A stretch of 8,002 nucleotides of DNA, taken from JANQKX01 sp039028695. GTDB taxonomy: Bacteria; Pseudomonadota; Alphaproteobacteria; Kiloniellales; Kiloniellaceae. The notes under the pieces were generated by a model. It had not been told where the DNA came from and made no database searches. It worked only from the letters and a program-made list of their open reading frames with translations. A program made the position numbers and the translations under genes. This document shows positions 1 to 6,421 of this stretch, piece by piece. Each line of letters starts with the position of its first letter. Positions within the stretch are counted from its first letter, which is position 1. The DNA lies in contig JBCCHN010000185.1 of assembly GCA_039028695.1 (NCBI GenBank), forward strand, positions 1 to 8,002, given 5' to 3'.

Positions 1-573
1 CAGGCCAAAGTCGGCAAGTTCCCAACCCTGCAAAAGGGCGACCAGAGACAAGCCTAGGCAAATGCTCACGGTCTCGGCGGCTGTGATGCCGTCGATGCCG
101 TCCATGAAATTGAAAAGATTGATAAACCAGACCCACGCCAGCGCGAGGACCGAAATCTCGACCGCCAGGGGTACTACTCCGTTGAGGAGAGGCAGCGTTG
201 GCGCCATACCCCATAGGGCCAATCCGACCGCGCCGGCTTGTACCAGCAACCGCACTGCGACGGGGAGATCCTTCAGATCATCCAGCCAGGAGACGATTGC
301 CAGGAGGGCCGCGCCGGCGATGACCGGGAAAATGCCCGTGGCAGTGTCCGGCGTCCATAAAAACAGAATTACCCAAGCCCCTAAAACAGCGGGTACCACG
401 ACCAAGCCACCCCCCTTGGGCGTTGCCGCACTATGGCTGCTGCGCTCATTTGGTCGATCGAAAATGCCCCATTGCCGTAGGATTCTAAGAAGCAAAGGGA
501 CAAGGGCCCAAACGACCAGGGCGACTATGGCTGCCGCGAGCAACAAGGCGATGGCCGATGTGGTCTCTGTCAC
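1..573 (-). CDS. Polyprenyl-phosphate GlcNAc/sugar-1-phosphate transferase, MraY/WecA family (glycosyltransferase 4), 3'-truncated by window edge
   Basis: This is an integral membrane enzyme that moves a sugar-1-phosphate from a UDP-sugar to undecaprenyl phosphate, the first step of a lipid-linked glycan. I translated the minus strand from the GTG at 573; the frame stays open to base 1, giving 191 residues, about half the usual length of 340-370. Family motifs are visible: FDRPNERSSH at residues 38-47, TPKGGG at 51-56, the Asp-rich DDLKD at 98-102 and NLFNFMDGIDG at 152-162. Hydrophobic stretches at about 7-30, 57-73, 82-97, 110-121 and 138-152 fit a multi-spanning protein. The start is set by an in-frame TGA at 604-606, no other start codon in between, and a Shine-Dalgarno sequence 6 bases upstream. 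It follows the heparinase-like gene by 88 bases with no clear terminator. The family call is firm. The sugar (GlcNAc, QuiNAc, FucNAc or other) cannot be told from this half. Confidence 0.9.
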   Translation of the reverse strand, partial: MTETTSAIALLLAAAIVALVVWALVPLLLRILRQWGIFDRPNERSSHSAATPKGGGLVVVPAVLGAWVILFLWTPDTATGIFPVIAGAALLAIVSWLDDLKDLPVAVRLLVQAGAVGLALWGMAPTLPLLNGVVPLAVEISVLALAWVWFINLFNFMDGIDGITAAETVSICLGLSLVALLQGWELADFGL

Positions 574-579
574 GTGAGG

Positions 580-586
580 TCCCCTT
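580..586 (-). promoter_or_regulatory. Ribosome binding site of the GT4 transferase gene
   Basis: On the minus strand the sequence AAGGGGA lies 6 bases before a GTG codon. This purine-rich site supports GTG at 573 as the start; there is no ATG or TTG between it and the upstream in-frame stop. Confidence 0.6.
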
Positions 587-661
587 GGCCGTGCGGCAAC
601 GGATCACGGATCGGCGTTGGTACCCTTGGGCAAGACCCCTTTACCGGCACCTGGTCTGAGA

Positions 662-2425
662 TCAGACCCTTTGCCGCCGTTCTCTTTGCAGCGCCCATTT
701 CACCGTTGTCTCGGGTCCATCGCAGTGACCGGTCATAACCACTTGCTGGCTTCGCCGCGGCGTATTGCCGTCGCCCAGATAAACCGAGTCTTCCAAGCTT
801 ATATCGGCGCCGGCCGCCCGCATGCGCCACCCGTCGCCGCTTTCGGTTTGCAGCAGGACGCTATCTGCGGCTTGCGTTAGGCCGGCCCGTACGTCCGGAT
901 GCAGATGGAAGCGGATCGTGAAGTTTTGCTCGCTCTCGGCGGCGCTCAACAGCTCCAGACGGTCCTCGCCCCTTAAATCAGTGCCATCTGCGGCCAGATA
1001 CAGCCGGCGGTGATGGCGTAAGCCAAACAGGGGCGCGTAGCCGTTGTGAAATAGGTCGAGCCAAAGGTTTCCGTGATCTTCGCTCCTCTCGGCGGTCACC
1101 GACGCCCGCCGCGACCCCAAACCGCCTTGGGGCAAGAGTTCGCTCGAATTCGTCTCGCCCACCGTCACCGTGGAATGGGCGGCCGTGGTACGTTGCACGT
1201 TACGCCAGGCCGGATGGCTAACCTGGGCACCGCAATTCACAATCAGGCGCTCCCGCCCCAAACTCATCTCGAAACTGAGACTGCCGGAATGGGCACGCAT
1301 GTCATGCCCTGCCGCGGGCGGAGATCCGCAATCGACCAGAATGAGGCATCGGCCGGCTTGCAGGCGTTGGAACCCCAGTTCAGGGGCGATGGTCTGGGGC
1401 CGTTTAGGGCCGCCGCAGCGCTGCAGCACCATATCCACCTGCCAGCCCGCTTCTTCCGCCGCGCCATTAAAAAGCGCCAACCCGCCGTCGCCATGGCGCA
1501 TCAGTCGCAACATGGGTGCCATGCGTTCGATCGAGTCTTGCAAACAGGCCGGCGGCTCGATTCCCGCCGCGTGCAAGGCCGCCCGCAAATCGACCAAATC
1601 CTTTAGAACACGTAGCTGCTGGGACGGATTGCGCTCCACGTGTCCCCCGTCGGTCAAGATCTGGCCGGGAAGCTCCTTGGCCAGCATAGTCAGGCCGCGG
1701 CTCCGCCAAGCCTTGCCGCGAGGATGACAACAGCCGGCCAGGATCAGCCCCTTTATGGCGGTTATCACATCCGCACCCGATAGGCCGGCGGGAAGAACCC
1801 AGGCTAGGTGATCGGCTTGGCGTTGAAGGGACCGCAACAAATTTTGTCGAAAGGCCAGTTCCGCCGAGGCGGCGAAAAATTCATATTGGCCCAACCAAGA
1901 AGACAAGCGGCGCCCGAGAACCTCAGGCTTCCAAGAAACCCGATTCCAGCTCTGCCCCTCGTTTTCGATCCAGGAGGCCACCAGTGCCCGGGCAGTGCGC
2001 CGGGCGCCGTCGCCGCCGGTCGCGCGCAAATCCCGCAACCAATCGAACCCGTGCAAGGCCATCTGCCAATCTCGGGAAGTGCCCCGTGGATGCCAGAAAG
2101 GCAGGGGATCTTCGACAGCTTTGCCAAAAAAAGAGAGCCGGCCCCGCATGATGTCGCCGCCGGTCGAGGCAACACCGGGCCAAGGGTCCGGCGGTGTGAA
2201 ATTCAAATCGGTCGTGCGCTGCGAGGATAGCAACCCACTGAGGCTGGGCAGGAAAAAGAACGGCTTTTTCAGCTCATAGGCTACGCTTGCCATCAATAGA
2301 GGCTTGGGTTGGTTTTTGATCTGCGCCAGCCGGCTCTTCAGATCGACCTTGCCATCCCAACCCGATGATTCCCGAGACCCGCGCCCGGCAACAGCCGATT
2401 GTTCGCCTTCGCCTGCTATCGTCAT
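662..2425 (-). CDS. Heparinase II/III family protein
   Basis: A 587-residue protein of the heparinase II/III-like family, polysaccharide lyase-type proteins with an N-terminal alpha-helical toroid and a C-terminal beta-sandwich. Residues from about 90 to 310 look like the helical part, including DGGHVERNPSQQ at 259-270. The C-terminal domain shows RAHSGSLSFE at 377-386, IVNCG at 395-399 and AAHSTVTV at 415-422, which are typical of the alphaproteobacterial members. The first 45 residues are polar and charged, with no signal peptide or lipobox, so the protein looks cytoplasmic unless exported some other way. The start ATG overlaps the rpe stop (ATGA) with a G-rich stretch just upstream, which implies translational coupling to rpe. 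The substrate is unknown for this branch; no activity on heparin should be assumed. The C-terminus is strongly basic (RERRQRV). The family is certain, the function open. Confidence 0.93.
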   Translation of the reverse strand: MTIAGEGEQSAVAGRGSRESSGWDGKVDLKSRLAQIKNQPKPLLMASVAYELKKPFFFLPSLSGLLSSQRTTDLNFTPPDPWPGVASTGGDIMRGRLSFFGKAVEDPLPFWHPRGTSRDWQMALHGFDWLRDLRATGGDGARRTARALVASWIENEGQSWNRVSWKPEVLGRRLSSWLGQYEFFAASAELAFRQNLLRSLQRQADHLAWVLPAGLSGADVITAIKGLILAGCCHPRGKAWRSRGLTMLAKELPGQILTDGGHVERNPSQQLRVLKDLVDLRAALHAAGIEPPACLQDSIERMAPMLRLMRHGDGGLALFNGAAEEAGWQVDMVLQRCGGPKRPQTIAPELGFQRLQAGRCLILVDCGSPPAAGHDMRAHSGSLSFEMSLGRERLIVNCGAQVSHPAWRNVQRTTAAHSTVTVGETNSSELLPQGGLGSRRASVTAERSEDHGNLWLDLFHNGYAPLFGLRHHRRLYLAADGTDLRGEDRLELLSAAESEQNFTIRFHLHPDVRAGLTQAADSVLLQTESGDGWRMRAAGADISLEDSVYLGDGNTPRRSQQVVMTGHCDGPETTVKWALQRERRQRV

Positions 2426-3090
2426 TGGTCCCCCCGCAAACGTGTAATATTGTCAGCATAACATGTTGGGCCGCCCTTAAAGGTTGCCGTGCCGGCGACC
2501 AAAACATCAGCCCCTGCGGCAATGGCTTGCGGGGCGGTTTCAAAGTTGATGCCGCCATCCACTTCCAATTCGATGGTTCGGCCGGAATTATCGATCTTTT
2601 GCCTCAGCGCCGTTAGCTTGGGCAGGGCGCTGGCGATGAACTTTTGTCCGCCAAAGCCCGGATTGACCGACATCACAAGGATCAGATCCAACAGGTCCAT
2701 AACCGGGTCCACCACCTCTGGCGGAGTTCCCGGATTCAGGACCAGACCGGCCCGTTTGCCCAGATTTTTAATCTCTTGCAAGCTCCTGTGCAGGTGGGCC
2801 CCGGCTTCGGGATGCACTGTGATGATATCCGCGCCCGCATCGGCGAAGGCCGACAAAAAGGGATCCGCGGGGGAAATCATCAGGTGAACGTCAAAGGGCA
2901 GGCTCGAGTGCTTACGGATGGCGGCGACCACATCAGGTCCAATGGTGATGTTGGGCACGAAATGCCCATCCATGACATCCACATGAACATAATCGGCGCC
3001 GGCATCGGTAATGGCCCGTACTTCCTCGCCAAGACGGGAAAAGTCCGATGCCAGGATCGAAGGCGCTATTTTGACGTGTTTCTTCATCAT
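2422..3090 (-). CDS. rpe: Ribulose-phosphate 3-epimerase
   Basis: Cytosolic TIM-barrel enzyme interconverting D-ribulose 5-phosphate and D-xylulose 5-phosphate in the pentose phosphate pathway (and the Calvin cycle where present). The 222 residues match the usual length and carry the full set of motifs: IAPSILASDFSRLGEE at the N-terminus, HVDVMDGHFVPN at 36-47, DVHLMI at 67-72, SVNPGFGGQKFI at 141-152 and EVDGGIN at 176-182. By position the metal ligands are H36, D38, H69 and D178; D38 and D178 are also the acid/base pair. The start is the first of two adjacent ATGs (3090 and 3087); neither has a strong Shine-Dalgarno sequence, so the shorter form is equally possible. The gene overlaps the heparinase-like gene by 4 bases and is separated from rsmB upstream by 353 bases, so it probably has its own promoter. 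Confidence 0.97.
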   Translation of the reverse strand: MMKKHVKIAPSILASDFSRLGEEVRAITDAGADYVHVDVMDGHFVPNITIGPDVVAAIRKHSSLPFDVHLMISPADPFLSAFADAGADIITVHPEAGAHLHRSLQEIKNLGKRAGLVLNPGTPPEVVDPVMDLLDLILVMSVNPGFGGQKFIASALPKLTALRQKIDNSGRTIELEVDGGINFETAPQAIAAGADVLVAGTATFKGGPTCYADNITRLRGDQ

Positions 3091-3136
3091 CAGGTTGCCC
3101 GACCGAAGAGCTTGCTATGATCTCTGTCCACTCATC

Positions 3137-3166
3137 ATCAGGCCTACCCATATCAGGCCCACCCAT
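3137..3166. repeat. 15-bp tandem repeat, two copies
   Basis: Two head-to-tail copies of ATCAGGCCYACCCAT (3137-3151 and 3152-3166) differ at one base. A partial third copy of the ATCATCAGG part lies at the 5' end of rpe (about 3087-3095). The repeat sits 47-76 bases upstream of the rpe start codon, so it would be in the rpe leader or promoter. No function can be assigned. Confidence 0.55.
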
Positions 3167-3240
3167 CGCCAGGTTTCGGTTCTCTCGGACGGCGTTTGAG
3201 CGCTGGCACATTGCCCGGTCAGGTGTCCGGCGCGGAGAGA

Positions 3241-3259
3241 TAAAACCGCTAACTGCGGT
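3241..3259 (-). terminator. Possible weak intrinsic terminator or attenuator hairpin upstream of rpe
   Basis: Read on the minus strand, ACCGC (3259-3255) pairs with GCGGT (3249-3245) across a 5-base loop, and the stem is followed by TTTAT. The stem is only 5 bp (up to 7 with G-T pairs) and the T-run is short, so this would be a weak terminator at best. It lies 182 bases after the rsmB stop and 150 bases before rpe, so it could end rsmB transcripts or act in the rpe leader. Confidence 0.3.
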
Positions 3260-3365
3260 CCGAAGATGTGTGATCCGAATCCTTGGTAACAGCAAGGGGA
3301 CTCGCCATCAAGACAAAGTCGGTCAAATCTTCTGGTTTTTCTTCAAATCAGTGAAGTATGTCCCA

Positions 3366-3412
3366 GTAAAACCGTGAAAATGTAGCCGCGAGAAAAGGTA
3401 AAACCTTGAAAA
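3366..3412. repeat. 15-bp direct repeat pair spaced by three helical turns
   Basis: GTAAAACCGTGAAAA (3366-3380) recurs as GTAAAACCTTGAAAA (3398-3412), with one mismatch. The starts are 32 bp apart, close to three turns of B-DNA, so both copies would lie on the same face. The pair is just downstream of rsmB and about 275-320 bases upstream of rpe. A shorter similar stretch, ATAAAACCGCTAA, is at 3240-3252. Direct repeats with this phasing can be regulator binding sites; that is inference only. Confidence 0.5.
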
Positions 3413-3443
3413 GCGCTTGCCGCTGTTGCCTTGGCGCCGCCAC

Positions 3444-4790
3444 CTAATTCGTTTGTAGCCGGCAGGCATAAAAGCCGTCCATTCCGCCGCGGTCGGCCAG
3501 ATGGCAGGGTAGGGTTCTAAGATCCCCGTCATCGGTGATCACTTCCTTTAGGCCGAATACCTCTACCGCTTCGATCGGGATCCGCTTGACCGGCACTTGA
3601 TCGGCCAAAAGCCGCTCGATCTGGTCGGGGCCCTCTTCGGCTTGCAGGGAACAAACCGCATAAACGACGACCCCGCCCGGTTTGACCATTTTCACCGCTT
3701 GGCGCAGAAGGTGGGCCTGAAGATCCACCAAGGTGGCAATGCGATTGGGATCCTTTAGATGGGCCACATCGGGGTGGCGCCTTAGGGTTCCGGTGGCGCT
3801 ACAGGGGGCGTCGAGCAGCACGCCGTCGAGTTTTTCTTCCGGGTGCCAGTTGCTTACATCGGCCAGGATCGCCTCCGCGGTGAGCTTCAGGCGCCCCAAG
3901 TTCTCCTCCAGGCGCCGCAATCGGGCTTTTGATTTGTCCACGGCCAGTACCTTGGCCCCGGTCAGGGCGAGAAACGCCGTTTTGCCCCCTGGCGCAGCGC
4001 AGAGATCGGCGATGACTTGATCGGGGATTGCGCCGAGCAACCGAGCCGGTAAGGCGGCGGCGAAGTCCTGAACCCACCAGGCCCCATCGGCAAAGCCCGG
4101 CAATTGGGAGATATCTCCGCTGTTTTCCATCAGCCTCAAGGACCCGCCCGGCAGAAGCTCGGCTCCCAGCTCTTCTTGCCATTCACCCGATGGCCCCTTG
4201 AGGGAAAGGTCCAGGGGCGCCTCGCTGAGGTGAGCCGTGGCGATGCGGCGTGTTTGGTCCTCGCCAAAGGACTTACGCCAAGCGTGCCAAAGCCAATCGG
4301 GCGTATTGAGGCGAGCGGCATCTTGTGTCTTCACAATCTCGACCCCTTCCCGGGCGAGGCGGCGCAAGATGGCATTGATCAGATTTTTTTGCCCGGCCAG
4401 GCGCGGATGTTGCGCCAAGTCCATGGTCGTGCTTACCGCCGCGTGGGGAGGAGTCTCCAAGAACAGTAGCTGCACGGCGCCCAGGCGCAGCAGGTTTTGC
4501 AGGTCACCTTGCCGGCGTGACAAGGGTTTGGCCAAGCAATGGCTGATCGCTTGGTCGACCTGTCCCAAGCGGCGCAGAAGCGTGGCGACAAGGCGCCTCA
4601 CAAAGGCCCGATCCCGATCGCTCAGAATGTTATAGAGGCGATGGCTGCCCAAGAGCCCATCCAGGGGCCTTTGCTGATCCAGGACCAAGCGAAAAAGGTC
4701 CAAGGCCACGTGGCGTGGATTGGGCGTGCGTTGCGGTGGCGACCCGTTCGCCTTCTTAGGGGGTTTGCCCGATTTTTTTGCTTGCCCCAT
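3444..4790 (-). CDS. rsmB: 16S rRNA (cytosine-C5) methyltransferase, RsmB/Sun type
   Basis: Cytosolic SAM-dependent enzyme that methylates a cytosine (m5C967 in E. coli numbering) of 16S rRNA during small-subunit assembly. The 448 residues show a Lys-rich tail (1-25), an N-terminal NusB-like RNA-binding domain (about 26-165) and a C-terminal Rossmann-fold methyltransferase. The SAM site is IADLCAAPGGKTAF (260-273) with VLAVDKS (281-287). Both cysteines of the m5C mechanism are present: C330 in DAPCSATG and C380 in VYAVCSLQ. The C-terminal motif GGMDGFYACRL (435-445) is the usual family ending. The NusB-like domain separates it from the RsmF type. The start ATG at 4790 has a purine-rich AAGGGAAG about 10 bases upstream. 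It lies 128 bases downstream of htpX on the same strand; a 17-bp palindrome sits in that gap. Function is secure; the exact modified base is inferred from the family. Confidence 0.95.
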   Translation of the reverse strand: MGQAKKSGKPPKKANGSPPQRTPNPRHVALDLFRLVLDQQRPLDGLLGSHRLYNILSDRDRAFVRRLVATLLRRLGQVDQAISHCLAKPLSRRQGDLQNLLRLGAVQLLFLETPPHAAVSTTMDLAQHPRLAGQKNLINAILRRLAREGVEIVKTQDAARLNTPDWLWHAWRKSFGEDQTRRIATAHLSEAPLDLSLKGPSGEWQEELGAELLPGGSLRLMENSGDISQLPGFADGAWWVQDFAAALPARLLGAIPDQVIADLCAAPGGKTAFLALTGAKVLAVDKSKARLRRLEENLGRLKLTAEAILADVSNWHPEEKLDGVLLDAPCSATGTLRRHPDVAHLKDPNRIATLVDLQAHLLRQAVKMVKPGGVVVYAVCSLQAEEGPDQIERLLADQVPVKRIPIEAVEVFGLKEVITDDGDLRTLPCHLADRGGMDGFYACRLQTN

Positions 4791-4831
4791 GGAAGGTCGC
4801 TTCCCTTGCCTAGACCCTTGATTCGGATTCC

Positions 4832-4848
4832 CCAGTGAGACTCACTGG
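4832..4848. promoter_or_regulatory. Perfect 17-bp palindrome upstream of rsmB, possible operator
   Basis: CCAGTGAG (4832-4839) and CTCACTGG (4841-4848) are perfect inverted copies around one central base. The site is 42 bases upstream of the rsmB start and 71 bases beyond the htpX stop. It could be a dimer-binding operator or an RNA stem (7 bp with a 3-base loop). There is no T-run on either side, so it is not a typical intrinsic terminator. Confidence 0.4.
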
Positions 4849-4918
4849 CCAAACCTGACTGCGAGAGTGGCAGCTCTTAACAGGGTCTTTAATGCCTGGA
4901 AAGCGCTCTAATCCCGCA

Positions 4919-5782
4919 TTAGCCCCAAGGCCCCACATTTTCTCCATCGGCCCGAGCCATGGCGCGCAGCTTTTCGATCCGGTTACGGGTGTTGGGATGG
5001 GTCGAGAATAGGCTATCCACCTTGCGGGCGTGCAAGGGGTTGATGATGAACATATGGGCTGTGGCCGGATTGTTTTCCGCAGGGGTATTGTCGATGCCGG
5101 CGGCGGCTTGTTCGATCTTCTCCAAAGCCGAGGCCAGCCACAGGGGGCGCCCGGAAATCTCAGCACCGATCCGGTCGGCTTCGTATTCTCGCGAGCGGGA
5201 AATAGCCATTTGCACCATCATGGCCGCCAACGGCGCCAAAATAGCCATCGCCAAAACCCCGACAATCCCCAAGGGATTGTTTCGGTTGCCGCCGAAAAAC
5301 AGTCCGAATTGGGCCAGCATGGAAATGGCGCCGGCGATGGTCGCCGTGATGGTCATGGTCAGGGTGTCGCGATTTTTCACATGGGCGAGCTCATGGGCCA
5401 TGACCCCGGCCACCTCTTCATCCGACAGGCGCTTTAATAGGCCGGTGGTGGCCGCGACTGCGGCGTTTTCCGGGTTGCGGCCGGTGGCAAAGGCGTTGGG
5501 CTGGGGGTTGTCCATGATATAGACCTTGGGCATGGGCAGTTCCGCATTTTCCGCGAGCTGTTCCACCATGCCATAGAGCGCTGGTGCCGAGTTCCGGTCC
5601 ACCTGGCGGGCGCCGTACATGCGCAGAACCATCTTGTCCGATGACCAATAGGCGAAGAAGTTCATGCCGATCGCCACCACCAAGGCAATCAGCATTCCCA
5701 TCTCACCACCGATCATCAAGCCGACCGCACCGAATAGGGCGGTCAGACCGGCAAGCAGAATCGCTGTACGGACGTAACTCAT
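4919..5782 (-). CDS. htpX: Zinc metalloprotease HtpX (M48B family)
   Basis: Inner-membrane zinc protease that takes part in quality control of membrane proteins, alongside FtsH in E. coli. From the ATG at 5782 it has 287 residues, in the family range. Residues below are numbered from this start. Two N-terminal membrane segments (about 5-26 and 29-48) precede the catalytic domain. The zinc site HELAH is at 130-134, and the third ligand lies in SREYEAD (197-203; E199 with D203). Two more hydrophobic stretches (about 142-164 and 170-190) lie between them. The motif SLFSTHPNT before the C-terminus is also typical. The frame is open upstream to a GTG at 5836 (305 residues) and has an ATG at 5788; I prefer 5782 because MSYVRTAILLAGLTALF matches how homologues begin. 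None of the starts has a good ribosome binding site. It is divergent from the SDHAF4 gene. No clear heat-shock promoter was found. Confidence 0.94.
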   Translation of the reverse strand: MSYVRTAILLAGLTALFGAVGLMIGGEMGMLIALVVAIGMNFFAYWSSDKMVLRMYGARQVDRNSAPALYGMVEQLAENAELPMPKVYIMDNPQPNAFATGRNPENAAVAATTGLLKRLSDEEVAGVMAHELAHVKNRDTLTMTITATIAGAISMLAQFGLFFGGNRNNPLGIVGVLAMAILAPLAAMMVQMAISRSREYEADRIGAEISGRPLWLASALEKIEQAAAGIDNTPAENNPATAHMFIINPLHARKVDSLFSTHPNTRNRIEKLRAMARADGENVGPWG

Positions 5783-6120
5783 GCCCATCAGGTAAGGGGG
5801 CAGGGAGGGCGCTTCAAGGGCGACGACGCCCGGCACGCCAAGGCCAGATTGCTTTTACGTTAGATCTTTGCCGCTTCCCGAGAGGCCAAATGCATGGCCC
5901 GAGGCGCTGGTCAAAGGACAGCTTTCTCGAACGGCTGGCCGGGCGCGCTTCCGCTTTGTTGGGAACAACTGTCGAAACAGGAAGTGGCGTGGCCGGCGTG
6001 ATCAAAGGCGGGACAAATCCCGATCAGGTAGGGGCCCGTTCAGGTACTGAATCGTGGGATAGGTCCGATCTCTAGCCCGCAGCCTTGGCAAAGTGTCTTT
6101 TCGCTGCCATATCTTGAGCC
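5783..6120. other. Divergent intergenic region between htpX and the SDHAF4 gene
   Basis: About 340 bases without a convincing gene, expected to hold promoters for both directions. A sigma-70-like pair lies at 6085-6113 on the plus strand. A small perfect dyad, TTCAG-GTA-CTGAA, is at 6039-6051, and its TCAGGTA half is repeated directly at 6024-6030. For htpX I looked on the minus strand for a sigma-32-like or sigma-70-like promoter and saw only poor matches. If htpX used the GTG at 5836, the first 54 bases of this stretch would be coding. Confidence 0.6.
6085..6113 (+). promoter_or_regulatory. Candidate sigma-70 promoter of the SDHAF4 gene
   Basis: TTGGCA (6085-6090, five of six consensus bases) is followed after 17 bases by CATATC (6108-6113, three of six). 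The predicted transcription start would fall at about 6120-6121, on or next to the ATG at 6121, giving a leaderless or nearly leaderless message. The -10 match is weak, so this is only a candidate. Confidence 0.3.
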
Positions 6121-6360
6121 ATGAAACGAGAATTTATAACACGCAGGGCAGCAGTCCCCGCAAAAGCGCTGACCCCCGGCGCCCGTCCGGCGCCAAAGCG
6201 CGTTTCCCGTGAGGATTTGGAGCGAGCGGCGGCTCAAAAAAGCGCGGATGCGACACGTCTCGATCCAAAATTTTGGCCCAAGGAAATCGGCGGACCGGAA
6301 GGCCCAGAGCCCACCCGCTACGGGGATTGGGAGCGCAAGGGCATTTGCAGCGATTTTTGA
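6121..6360 (+). CDS. DUF1674 / SDHAF4 family succinate dehydrogenase assembly factor
   Basis: A 79-residue protein whose C-terminus carries the signature of DUF1674, GGPEGPEPTRYGDWE at 57-71, and ends in GICSDF. The family includes mitochondrial SDHAF4 (yeast Sdh8), which binds the flavinylated SdhA subunit and helps it join SdhB while limiting oxidant formation. A like role in the bacterial cytoplasm is inferred. The N-terminal 45 residues are basic and Ala/Pro-rich, probably disordered, with no membrane segment. The ATG at 6121 has no good Shine-Dalgarno sequence (only TTGAG close by), and a candidate promoter would start transcription right at the ATG. It is divergent from htpX and 120 bases upstream of the MocR-type gene. 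The family call rests on the C-terminal motif and is firm. Confidence 0.92.
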   Translation: MKREFITRRAAVPAKALTPGARPAPKRVSREDLERAAAQKSADATRLDPKFWPKEIGGPEGPEPTRYGDWERKGICSDF

Positions 6361-6365
6361 TTGTC

Positions 6366-6395
6366 TGCCGGAATTCTGCCTTTCGGCATCCTTTT
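6366..6395 (+). terminator. Possible intrinsic terminator after the SDHAF4 gene
   Basis: TGCCG (6366-6370) can pair with CGGCA (6384-6388), followed by TCCTTTT. It begins 5 bases after the SDHAF4 stop. The loop is long (13 bases) and the stem short, so this is a weak candidate judged mainly by its position. Confidence 0.3.
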
Positions 6396-6421
6396 GGGCG
6401 ACTGTGGCGCGAAAAACTGGC

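Larger units (their letters stand above)
3091..3443. other. 353-bp intergenic region between rsmB and rpe
   Basis: There is no convincing gene here. The region contains a 15-bp direct repeat pair at 3366-3412, a 15-bp tandem repeat at 3137-3166, and a small hairpin followed by T residues on the minus strand at 3241-3259. It probably holds the 3' end of the rsmB transcript and the promoter of the rpe operon. I could not find a close match to a sigma-70 promoter on the minus strand. An 86-codon plus-strand reading frame (3117-3377) crosses it, but it has no recognisable family or ribosome binding site and I do not call it. Confidence 0.6.

Noticed and set aside
62..577. 171-codon plus-strand frame covering the left end
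   Set aside because: It is antisense to the GT4 transferase, whose family motifs are clear on the minus strand; the plus-strand product is low-complexity and Arg/Thr-rich.
1808..2230. 140-codon plus-strand frame antisense to the heparinase-like gene
   Set aside because: It is a shadow of high-GC coding sequence; the opposite strand carries a continuous protein with conserved family motifs.
2933..3295. 120-codon minus-strand frame with a repeated GxPDDE pattern running into rpe
   Set aside because: It overlaps rpe in another frame over about 160 bases, and the repeated pattern is explained by the local DNA tandem repeat.
3341..3356. CTTCA/TGAAG hairpin after the rsmB stop, next to a T-run
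   Set aside because: On the minus strand the stem is followed by A residues, not T; the T-run is on the wrong side for a terminator of rsmB.
3117..3377. 86-codon plus-strand frame lying within the rsmB-rpe gap
   Set aside because: No recognisable family and no good ribosome binding site; the composition is Arg-rich, and it runs against all neighbouring genes. It remains possible but unsupported.
3323..3532. 69-codon minus-strand frame at the rsmB 3' end
   Set aside because: Overlaps the conserved C-terminal part of rsmB in another frame and looks like no known protein.
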